Positions 16,731-24,157 of a stretch of DNA of 47,217 nt are shown one piece after another (the stretch's first letter is position 1; every line of letters begins with the position of its first letter). The position numbers and the translations under genes are program-made. This DNA comes from Gammaproteobacteria bacterium (GTDB taxonomy: Bacteria; Pseudomonadota; Gammaproteobacteria; QZLD01). The DNA is taken from the NCBI GenBank assembly GCA_004796365.1, contig QZLE01000192.1, forward strand, positions 1-47,217, written 5' to 3'. The notes below the pieces were generated by a model. The model saw nothing but the letters and a program-made list of their open reading frames with translations, made no database searches and was not told where the DNA came from.

Positions 16731-19094
16731 ATGTGGGCACTTTTTTTGCTAGCAGGGGCTGCTGTTTTGCTTTTCGTACCTGGGATACTGCCGGATAGCA
16801 TACTTTATGTATTGATGATATCTTCGATAACGCCACTTATTTTTTCATACCGCTTTCATAAAAAGTATATTAAATATCTCTGTGCATTTTTGCTGGGTTT
16901 TGCTTATGTATCTCTTCATGCCAGTTTTATGCGTGATACTGTTATTAAGAGTGAATATGAAGGAAAGGATATTACGCTTATAGGTGTAGTTGATTCTGTT
17001 CCGAAATTAAAAACCTTTAAAGCTAGAACAGGAAAAAAGATAAAATTAATCAACTTTATTTTCTGTGTTGAAGTTGCAGGAGATAAAAATGGAAATCAAA
17101 TCGAAAACCTGAAAAAGATCCAACTAAGTTGGTATAACCCTGTAAAAAAAATTGAGGCTGGACAGAGATGGAGGTTGATAACCAGGCTAAAAAAACCGTT
17201 TGGTTTTGCCAACGAAGGTGGGTTTGATTATGAAAAAATGTTGTTCAGCAAGCGCGTTGGAGCCAGGGGGTATGTTAAACATGGCAAACACGCAGAATTG
17301 TTACCGGGCAGTTCAATCGTAACATGGAATGATATTCTACGAGAGAAAATCATAACAAAGCTTGCTGCGGCTTTACCTGAAGATGAATTCAATGGCATTA
17401 TAATGGCGATTGCAACCGGTTACAGGCCTGGTATTAGCAGTGAACAGTGGGATGGATTATTGGTAAGTGGAACCAATCATCTTGTAGCTATATCTGGTCT
17501 TCATATCGGGCTAATAGCAGGGCTAGGTTTTTTTATATTCAATGCTGTAGTTTCAAGAACATCTTATCTAAGGAATAGAATTGCACCGCTTCAGGTAGCT
17601 GCATTTGCAGCGATTATATTTGCTTTGGTTTACTCGGCTCTGGCAGGCTTTGCGATACCCACCCAGCGGGCACTGATAACAGTTGGAATATTTATGGGGG
17701 GATATCTTTTCAAGCGCTATACCAGGGCGGAATCTATCCTGTCCAGTGCTCTTGGTCTCGTTTTGCTAATAGATCCTTTGTCAGTGCTAATGCCCGGGTT
17801 TTGGCTTTCATTTGCGGCGGTGTCTATTATCTTGATTACCGTACGAATCTCGGGAAAGGTAACAGGATGGAGGGCGAAGCTATGGCTTTGGGTAAAGATA
17901 CAATGCGCAATATCTGTTGGTTTGGCGCCATTAACCTTACTCCTGTTTGATAGGGTTTCAGTGATTGCGCCTTTGGTAAACTTTGTAGCAGTTCCGCTGT
18001 TTAGTATGGTAATTGTCCCTGTAATTTTTATCGCTGTGCTTTTGGTGTTTGTTTTGCCGCAACTGGCCCAGCTAATTTTTATAGCGGTTCAATGGTTACT
18101 GGATATATTTTGGCTGATAATTGAGTTTTCATCACAGCTGGATTTTGCAACAGTAACATGCTCAAAAGCGGCCACCATAACCATATCAGTAACTTTTTTA
18201 TTAATAATAAGTTCTATGTTATTTCGGCGCCGCGTATTAGTTGTTGCCATACCTCTATTACCAGCTATGTTGCTGCTTTTAGGAGAGGAAATGCAGCCAG
18301 GAGAGTTCACAACAACTTTTTTAGATGTCGGGCAGGGCAGCGCGGTATTTATTAAAACCGAAAACCACTCGCTTCTCTATGATACAGGGCCAAACAGAGG
18401 AATTAATACAGGTGCTAGCGTGATAGTTCCATATCTGATTGCCAATGGTATAGATAAGCTAGAAAAGATGGTGGTTTCTCATGCAGATAATGACCATGCT
18501 GGTGGTGCCAAAGCAATTGCTGGTTCAATAGATGTTGTTGAAATAATAGCAGGTGAGGATTTGGCAAACATCAATCAGCCTGTTAGTAAGTGTGCCGCCG
18601 GGCAAACATGGAATTGGGATGGAGTTGAATTCAGCATTCTCTATCCACTTAATCCAATAAAAGAAAGGGGTAACGGTAAAAGAAAATCTGGAAACGATGC
18701 ATCATGTGTATTGCTGATACAGTCTAAATATGGAAGCCTTCTATTAACCGGGGATATTTCAAAGTCTGCAGAAAGAAAACTGGTGAAATATTATAAAGAC
18801 AAGCTAGATGTCGACGTAGTTTCAGTTCCACACCACGGTAGTAAAAGCTCATCTTCAAAGGCATTTGTAAACAAATTAAACCCGGATTATGCTGTGGTTT
18901 CCTCCGGTTATAGAAACAGGTACAAGTTCCCAAAACCAGAAGTGGTGAAAACATATGCAAATGCAGGCGCAGCTATTCTCAATACAGCCGATTCAGGAAT
19001 GATAACCATATCAATTACCGATAAGGGTTTGTCAGAATCAATGCAATATAGACGTGAAAATAAGCGGGTGTGGATGGCAGTAGTGCCGGAATGA
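16731..19094 (+). CDS. comEC: DNA uptake channel protein ComEC/Rec2
   Basis: 787 residues from ATG 16731. The order is an N-terminal membrane segment plus OB-like DUF4131 region (~20-190), a polytopic competence domain (~210-490, with GTNHLVAISGLHIGL), and a C-terminal metallo-beta-lactamase domain (from ~525, DVGQGSAVFIKT; metal motif SHADNDHAGG; later VPHHGSKSSSS). ComEC carries single-stranded DNA across the inner membrane in natural transformation. An in-frame ATG six bases earlier lies directly against the GGGGA ribosome site, whereas 16731 has proper spacing, so I use the latter. With FimV and FimX-like proteins nearby, type IV pilus-based competence is plausible. Confidence 0.95.
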   Translation: MWALFLLAGAAVLLFVPGILPDSILYVLMISSITPLIFSYRFHKKYIKYLCAFLLGFAYVSLHASFMRDTVIKSEYEGKDITLIGVVDSVPKLKTFKARTGKKIKLINFIFCVEVAGDKNGNQIENLKKIQLSWYNPVKKIEAGQRWRLITRLKKPFGFANEGGFDYEKMLFSKRVGARGYVKHGKHAELLPGSSIVTWNDILREKIITKLAAALPEDEFNGIIMAIATGYRPGISSEQWDGLLVSGTNHLVAISGLHIGLIAGLGFFIFNAVVSRTSYLRNRIAPLQVAAFAAIIFALVYSALAGFAIPTQRALITVGIFMGGYLFKRYTRAESILSSALGLVLLIDPLSVLMPGFWLSFAAVSIILITVRISGKVTGWRAKLWLWVKIQCAISVGLAPLTLLLFDRVSVIAPLVNFVAVPLFSMVIVPVIFIAVLLVFVLPQLAQLIFIAVQWLLDIFWLIIEFSSQLDFATVTCSKAATITISVTFLLIISSMLFRRRVLVVAIPLLPAMLLLLGEEMQPGEFTTTFLDVGQGSAVFIKTENHSLLYDTGPNRGINTGASVIVPYLIANGIDKLEKMVVSHADNDHAGGAKAIAGSIDVVEIIAGEDLANINQPVSKCAAGQTWNWDGVEFSILYPLNPIKERGNGKRKSGNDASCVLLIQSKYGSLLLTGDISKSAERKLVKYYKDKLDVDVVSVPHHGSKSSSSKAFVNKLNPDYAVVSSGYRNRYKFPKPEVVKTYANAGAAILNTADSGMITISITDKGLSESMQYRRENKRVWMAVVPE

Positions 19095-19145
19095 AGATAT
19101 CGCATTGAAACATAATTCGGATTTTGGAGGTGGTATATCTGTAGG

Positions 19146-21572
19146 CTAATAAATATGTTTAACCTTGTCTTTATCGCTTTTGATTTGTTTCAGGTCAGAA
19201 ATAACAGATTCAAGAGCGCGATCAAATAGTAGCGAGTCATTTAATATTTCTGTCATACCGCTTTCGATCTCCAGCGCTAATTGTTCTGATGATTTTTCTG
19301 CCATCTTAAAGCCGCTGCGATTAACAAAAATTAGGCGCTCTCCGTTTCTAAGGCGTGCAGAAAGCTTTGCCCGTATCTTTTCATTGTTATCCTGGATAAA
19401 CTCAAACCAGGTTCCGATGTCTATTCTGTCTACCTTGGCAATCAGCTCAGATTTTTCAGTGTCTTCCTGTGTCGCAGCGTCAGCGGTGGTTTCTGGGCTG
19501 GTTTTCTCGACGGTTTGCTCAGCGGTTACAGCTTCTTCAAAAAGTGGAATTTCAGCTTTATCAGCTTCTGGCTGCTGTTTGACCTTTTGCTTTTGCAATG
19601 ATTCCATACGTAAAGTATGAAGTTTTTCTTTAATGTTATTTTGCTCGGTTGAAGGTGCTGGTGTTGGGTCGATAAAATCGTCATCATCGTCAATAACACC
19701 GCCTGCAATAAGGTCATTAGTTGCAGTTAGTGTATCCAGGTGTAATTTTTCCAGGTTTTGAAAAATCTTGGTAATTTCAAAAGGATTAAACAGAATGCTG
19801 TTCAAACCTTCTCTAAGTTCTCTTTGAACCTTTGGTATCGTCGATAGTAACTTGGTTTTATCTGTGTCGTTATTTTTGGGTGTTAGGGTCCAGATAAGGT
19901 TGTCAATTGTTTTTATTCCGTTTAACCAGTCTGTACCTGTATCACCACCTTTTAAATGTGTGATAAATAGATATTTTGACCATACATCCGCTAGCATGCT
20001 GGCAATTGAATCCGGTATTTCAGCGTCTTTAATTCTTCTAGCGATTTCATCACGCACTATAGCCTTGGAGCTTTCTACTTTTACCTTGCTTTCTTCTGCT
20101 TCTCTGGTTTTCTTTTCAATTGCATCCGCACGCTGCTTTTCTATTTGCTGAAATTCATGCAGATCCTGTAACAGTTCTTCAAAGATGGAAACATTATCGG
20201 TGAACTCAGTAAGGATTTTGTTAACAATAGCTTCTGTTTTTTGCAATAGTTGGTCTTGTGAAGCCAGGGATGAACTTTGAACACCAATTGCCGCTCCTGC
20301 CAATTCATTGATTAAGGCTCGTGCAGGGTGATTAGCTCGGTTGAAGAAGGTGCTATCTATAACTGCTACTTTTAGAACAGGTATCTGCAGACGACCAATT
20401 AAGGCCTTAATATTATCAGGGATGTTTGAGTCACCAAGGATAAATTCAAATAGCATACTGATAATGTCGATGGTATCGCTTTGGATCTGGCTAAAAGGTG
20501 ATGCTGCTCCAGACCCACCTGCTTTGGCGATATCATGAGAGATGAAGTCTCTGATATTTTCTGGCGATTCAATGCCATTGTGCTGTGAGTGAAATCTCTC
20601 AGTTTGTATGTGAGACAGAGAGTCGATAAAACTTTTAACTTGCGCGCTGTTGTTTGCAGAGCCAGCGCCAGAAGAGTCGTTTCCAGAATGGCTGGGCTGT
20701 CTCGGGCTACAAAAGTCTCCATCAACCTTTTCGCCTCGGCGTTGCGCCAATAGTTCATACAATACATTTATAAGGTCTTCATCTTCACCGGAAAGCTGTT
20801 CTGAAGAGTCGCCCTTTGTTGTTGGTAGTTTTTTATCTGCTTCTGGCAGCGCTTTGGCTTGCTCTTCTTTTTTCTTTTTGCTTTTTAGGTCGGGTAAAAC
20901 TTCGTTTTTAACAAGCAAATCATTTATCTTGATGTAAAGTTCTTGGAATTCCTTTGCCATAACTTTATCAAATTGCTTTGAAATAACTAGTTGCGACTGC
21001 TCGTCAACTTCAAAATTACTACAAGCAGTAAAGAACAGGTTGGTGAGGTTTTTCGGGCTTAACGGGTTTGAGTCTTCATCAATATATTTATTCGGGAAAA
21101 GCTCCCCAAATCTGGCCTCCATGGCAGCAATGTCTTTTGAAGAACGCAGATTTATCTTGGAAATAATGTTTTCAATAGCCAGGGTCTGTTCAAGCTGATC
21201 GTGCTCTAGCAGGGAAAGATCATCTTCTAATTCAACATCCCCGGGGGGTGAATTGCTATTTTCTTCTTTTTGGGCAAGGAAATTTTGGTTAGCTTGAGTG
21301 ATTAGCTTGCAATATTTATTAATCGCTTCCTTTTTCTTGGCTCGGACATCACGCATAGATGAAAAATAATTTTGATGATCTGTGGATGTTGACGCCTTTT
21401 CGGCAAGAGTAAACAGGGTGTCGTCAATGGAGTTAAATACCTGATTGATTGAGACGCTGATTTTATCAATTACCAGCTTATGAATAACCTTGAATATAGA
21501 GAAGGATTTGCTTGCCTTGTTCGCTTGAGGTCTGGCCTTATCTATATATACGACTTTCTGTTCAGTTGACAT
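19146..21572 (-). CDS. DUF1631 family protein
   Basis: 808 residues, soluble, no signal peptide. The N-terminal helical part, the middle segment DVWSKYLFITHLKGGDTGTDW and the C-terminal block matching VGTW.EF / LIFVNRSGFKMAE / LFDRALESVI are typical of DUF1631 proteins, sometimes mislabelled thymidine phosphorylase. The C-terminal ~90 residues (from IDIGTWFEF) could be a degenerate PilZ-type barrel; that is inference. A low-complexity acidic/Ser linker lies at ~640-720. Start is ATG 21572 (GGAT upstream); an in-frame TTG at 21590 is less likely. It is divergent from fbaB and convergent with comEC. Confidence 0.88.
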   Translation of the reverse strand: MSTEQKVVYIDKARPQANKASKSFSIFKVIHKLVIDKISVSINQVFNSIDDTLFTLAEKASTSTDHQNYFSSMRDVRAKKKEAINKYCKLITQANQNFLAQKEENSNSPPGDVELEDDLSLLEHDQLEQTLAIENIISKINLRSSKDIAAMEARFGELFPNKYIDEDSNPLSPKNLTNLFFTACSNFEVDEQSQLVISKQFDKVMAKEFQELYIKINDLLVKNEVLPDLKSKKKKEEQAKALPEADKKLPTTKGDSSEQLSGEDEDLINVLYELLAQRRGEKVDGDFCSPRQPSHSGNDSSGAGSANNSAQVKSFIDSLSHIQTERFHSQHNGIESPENIRDFISHDIAKAGGSGAASPFSQIQSDTIDIISMLFEFILGDSNIPDNIKALIGRLQIPVLKVAVIDSTFFNRANHPARALINELAGAAIGVQSSSLASQDQLLQKTEAIVNKILTEFTDNVSIFEELLQDLHEFQQIEKQRADAIEKKTREAEESKVKVESSKAIVRDEIARRIKDAEIPDSIASMLADVWSKYLFITHLKGGDTGTDWLNGIKTIDNLIWTLTPKNNDTDKTKLLSTIPKVQRELREGLNSILFNPFEITKIFQNLEKLHLDTLTATNDLIAGGVIDDDDDFIDPTPAPSTEQNNIKEKLHTLRMESLQKQKVKQQPEADKAEIPLFEEAVTAEQTVEKTSPETTADAATQEDTEKSELIAKVDRIDIGTWFEFIQDNNEKIRAKLSARLRNGERLIFVNRSGFKMAEKSSEQLALEIESGMTEILNDSLLFDRALESVISDLKQIKSDKDKVKHIY

Positions 21573-21691
21573 CTTTACTATCCATAGCAAGCTTGTTGAG
21601 CTCGCTAATAGTTTACCCTATACGTAAATTTCTGTGTGCATTTTTGCACTTATGTGTATATAGCAATATAGAATATTTGTTGGGGAACACG

Positions 21692-21709
21692 CAGTGAAAA
21701 AAATCACAT
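21692..21709. promoter_or_regulatory. CRP/Vfr-like operator in the DUF1631-fbaB divergent region
   Basis: AGTGA-AAAAAA-TCACA matches the CRP consensus TGTGA-N6-TCACA at 9 of 10 positions. It sits about 90 bases upstream of the likely fbaB transcription start and about 120 bases upstream of the DUF1631 start codon, so it could act on either gene. Confidence 0.4.
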
Positions 21710-21786
21710 ATGTATGTTATGGTCATTTTTCCCGACGAACTGTAGGCTTTAAAAATGAAACAGGTGATAATTACATAAAAAAACAC

Positions 21787-21792
21787 TATAAT
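21787..21792 (+). promoter_or_regulatory. Putative -10 element of fbaB
   Basis: Perfect TATAAT 38 bases before the fbaB start codon. No good -35 hexamer is present 16-18 bases upstream (GTGATA is nearest), as expected if an activator such as CRP helps. Confidence 0.45.
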
Positions 21793-21829
21793 TCGCCTCA
21801 TTTATAACCTTGTTCTGAAGGAAAAGATG

Positions 21830-22879
21830 ATGACCGCAATTGAAAACCTACTTGGATCCGAAGCTGAGAGCCTGCTTAGCCATACCTGTACTGGAATTAC
21901 CAAAGACTCACTGTATCTTCCTGGTAAAAATTATATTGATGATGTATTCGCACAAAATGACAGAAAGCCAGTTGTTTTAAGAAACCTGCAAGACATGTTT
22001 GATACCGGAAGATTGGGGGGGACCGGATATCTTTCTATCCTGCCTGTAGATCAGGGTATCGAACACTCTGCCGGTGCCTCTTTTGCGCCAAACCCAATCT
22101 ATTTTGATCCGGCAAATATCATCGAACTCGCTATTGAAGGTGGGTGTAATGCCGTATGCTCAACTCTTGGTGCAATGAGCTCTGTTGCCAGAAAATACGC
22201 GCACAAGATTCCGTTTATCCTAAAGATTAATCACAATGAGATCCTGACCTATCCTGAAAGGTACGACCAAACTATGTTTGCGTCTGTACAGCAGGCGTTT
22301 GACATGGGGGCCACCGCAGTTGGTGCAACAATCTACTTTGGTAGCGAAGATTGCCGTCGCCAGATCCAGGAAGTTAGCGATGCATTCGCCTATGCTCATG
22401 AACTTGGTTTGGTAACAATCCTTTGGGCGTATCTGCGTAACCCTGCATTCAAGAAGGATGGCACTGATTATCATGTTTCTGCCGACCTTACTGGGCAGGC
22501 GAACCATCTCGCAGCAACTATCAATGCTGACATCGTTAAGCAGAAGCAACCAGAAAATAATGGTGGTTACAACGCAGTAAAATTTGGTAAGACCCATGCC
22601 AAAGTATACAGCGAACTGACTACAGACCACCCAATTGACCTGACAAGATATCAGGTAGCAAATTGCTACATGGGCAGAGCCGGGCTTATCAACTCTGGAG
22701 GTGGATCTGGAGAGAACGATCTTGAGCAGGCGGTAAGAACAGCTGTAATTAACAAAAGAGCTGGAGGAATGGGACTTATTTCAGGTCGTAAGGCATTCCA
22801 AAGACCGATGAAAGAGGGTGTAGAGATCCTTAACGCGATTCAGGATGTTTATCTTTCTGACGATATTACTATCGCGTAA
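21830..22879 (+). CDS. fbaB: Class I fructose-bisphosphate aldolase (FbaB/DhnA type)
   Basis: 349 residues, extremely similar along its length to E. coli FbaB as I remember it (e.g. [20 protein letters not shown], then [10 protein letters not shown], then [20 protein letters not shown]). It cleaves fructose-1,6-bisphosphate through a Schiff base; the probable lysine is in ADIVKQK. It acts in glycolysis/gluconeogenesis in the cytoplasm. Two adjacent ATGs exist; I use the second (21830) because AAGGA is 7 bases from it and the protein then starts MTAIENLLG like E. coli MTDIAQLLG. It is monocistronic, with a -10 box, a CRP-like site upstream and a strong terminator downstream. Confidence 0.96.
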   Translation: MTAIENLLGSEAESLLSHTCTGITKDSLYLPGKNYIDDVFAQNDRKPVVLRNLQDMFDTGRLGGTGYLSILPVDQGIEHSAGASFAPNPIYFDPANIIELAIEGGCNAVCSTLGAMSSVARKYAHKIPFILKINHNEILTYPERYDQTMFASVQQAFDMGATAVGATIYFGSEDCRRQIQEVSDAFAYAHELGLVTILWAYLRNPAFKKDGTDYHVSADLTGQANHLAATINADIVKQKQPENNGGYNAVKFGKTHAKVYSELTTDHPIDLTRYQVANCYMGRAGLINSGGGSGENDLEQAVRTAVINKRAGGMGLISGRKAFQRPMKEGVEILNAIQDVYLSDDITIA

Positions 22880-22957
22880 TTTTCTTTCTGGATGACCCCT
22901 AACCCTCCATCATTGGAAGGGAGCTAAAAAGGGGAGCCAAGTTTTCCAGAAAAAGCT

Positions 22958-23010
22958 AACCACCAACGCTATAGGATTTGCGTATTCTTAAAGCGGTTGG
23001 TGGTTTTTTT
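22958..23010 (+). terminator. Rho-independent terminator of fbaB
   Basis: AACCACCAACGCT pairs with AGCGGTTGGTGGTT (one bulged base), with a 21-base loop, followed by a run of T at 23004-23010. A second, shorter hairpin (CCCTCC/GGAAGGG) lies at ~22903-22921. Confidence 0.85.
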
Positions 23011-23113
23011 ATTCATGATCTATAATTAAATTCATATATGTGCGCTAGCTCTTTGTAAAATATTATGATTTCTAATATGTTTATATAATAATAAAAAAAT
23101 AACAGGACACAAA

Positions 23114-24064
23114 ATGAGGTTTTCCTTGAGATTATTTGCCCCGTTTCTAATAGCAACAGTAATTATCTGTAGTATAAAGCCTGTAGTTGCTGAGGTTGGT
23201 AGACCAGCATCTGCGCGAAGTGTGCCTGAATTTATTGCTCATAAACGCAAAAAAGTTGCTGAACGCCAGGAGCAGGAGCAAGCGCAGGAAAAGCAGCAGG
23301 CAGCCAGTGATAAAACACCGGTTAAAACGACGCCGAAGCCTGTAAAAAAACCAAAACAGATTAATAAAACTAAACCGGTTAAAAAGGTAATTGCAAATAA
23401 GAATACCTCTAAGAAGATAGCCAACAAGAAAAAGTCTTCAAAAAAGGTTGCTAGAAAAAGCGCATTTAAACCCAAGGTTTATATTGATAAGGTTCGTTAT
23501 TCACCTGGCGAGAAAATAATGGTTTCATTCAAAGCATCAAAGGGCTATGGGGAAAATGCCTGGATTGGGGTAGTGCCATCAGGTGTAAGTCATGGCAGCG
23601 CTGAAGAAAATGATTTGAATGCAGTCAGCTACCAGTACATGGATAAGCAGACTAAAGGCAAAATGACATTTCAGGCCCCAATTAAGTATGGTACCTATGA
23701 TATCAGAATGCATGATGATGAATTTGGTAAAGAGGTGGCTTTTGTTACTTTTGAGGTGAAAGAATCAACCGGAACGCTTGCTCTGAATAAGAAAAAATAT
23801 AAAACCGGGGAAGCAATCAAAGTTAAATTTACTGCGCCATCATGGTTTTCTAAAGATGCATGGATTGGTCTAATGCGTTCAACGGTGCCGCATAATAATG
23901 TAAAACTAAGCGAAAAACATGATTTGGAAAAGTATACAATTGATAATAGGATTAATGGGGTAATGGTTTTTACTGTCTATCTGTATTCAGGCGAATATGA
24001 TATAAGGATGTTTGACAGCAAAGATGGAAGTGAAATAACTTTTGTGACTTTTGTTGTTGAATAG
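23114..24064 (+). CDS. Exported protein with tandem beta-sandwich-like domains
   Basis: 316 residues. Signal peptide ~1-26 (cleavage near VVA). Then comes a charged Lys/Gln/Pro-rich linker (~45-115) that may span or bind the cell wall. Two homologous ~95-residue domains follow: ~117-212 and ~215-316. Each has the sequence order Y.pGE.I.V.F.a, DAWIG or NAWIG, a PH/SH turn, then a G.M.F/V.F segment, Y.G.YDIRM.D, and a final VTF.V strand. DWIG-type motifs recall SKICH-like or other Ig-fold domains, but I cannot name the family. An AGGA site precedes the ATG. It sits between fbaB and prsT at the edge of the exosortase locus; a role in envelope or matrix is inference. Confidence 0.8.
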   Translation: MRFSLRLFAPFLIATVIICSIKPVVAEVGRPASARSVPEFIAHKRKKVAERQEQEQAQEKQQAASDKTPVKTTPKPVKKPKQINKTKPVKKVIANKNTSKKIANKKKSSKKVARKSAFKPKVYIDKVRYSPGEKIMVSFKASKGYGENAWIGVVPSGVSHGSAEENDLNAVSYQYMDKQTKGKMTFQAPIKYGTYDIRMHDDEFGKEVAFVTFEVKESTGTLALNKKKYKTGEAIKVKFTAPSWFSKDAWIGLMRSTVPHNNVKLSEKHDLEKYTIDNRINGVMVFTVYLYSGEYDIRMFDSKDGSEITFVTFVVE

Positions 24065-24157
24065 TTGACTAGAAGTAATTATTGGCTAGAAAATTTTGTT
24101 AAATAGGAAGAGCTCCAATTAAGTTAATATTGGGGTAAGTTATTATTGGGGAAATCC

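Noticed and set aside
24121-24157. Near-repeat ATTGGGGTAA / ATTGGGGAAA before prsT
   Set aside because: Too short to be meaningful; the second copy simply contains the ribosome site.
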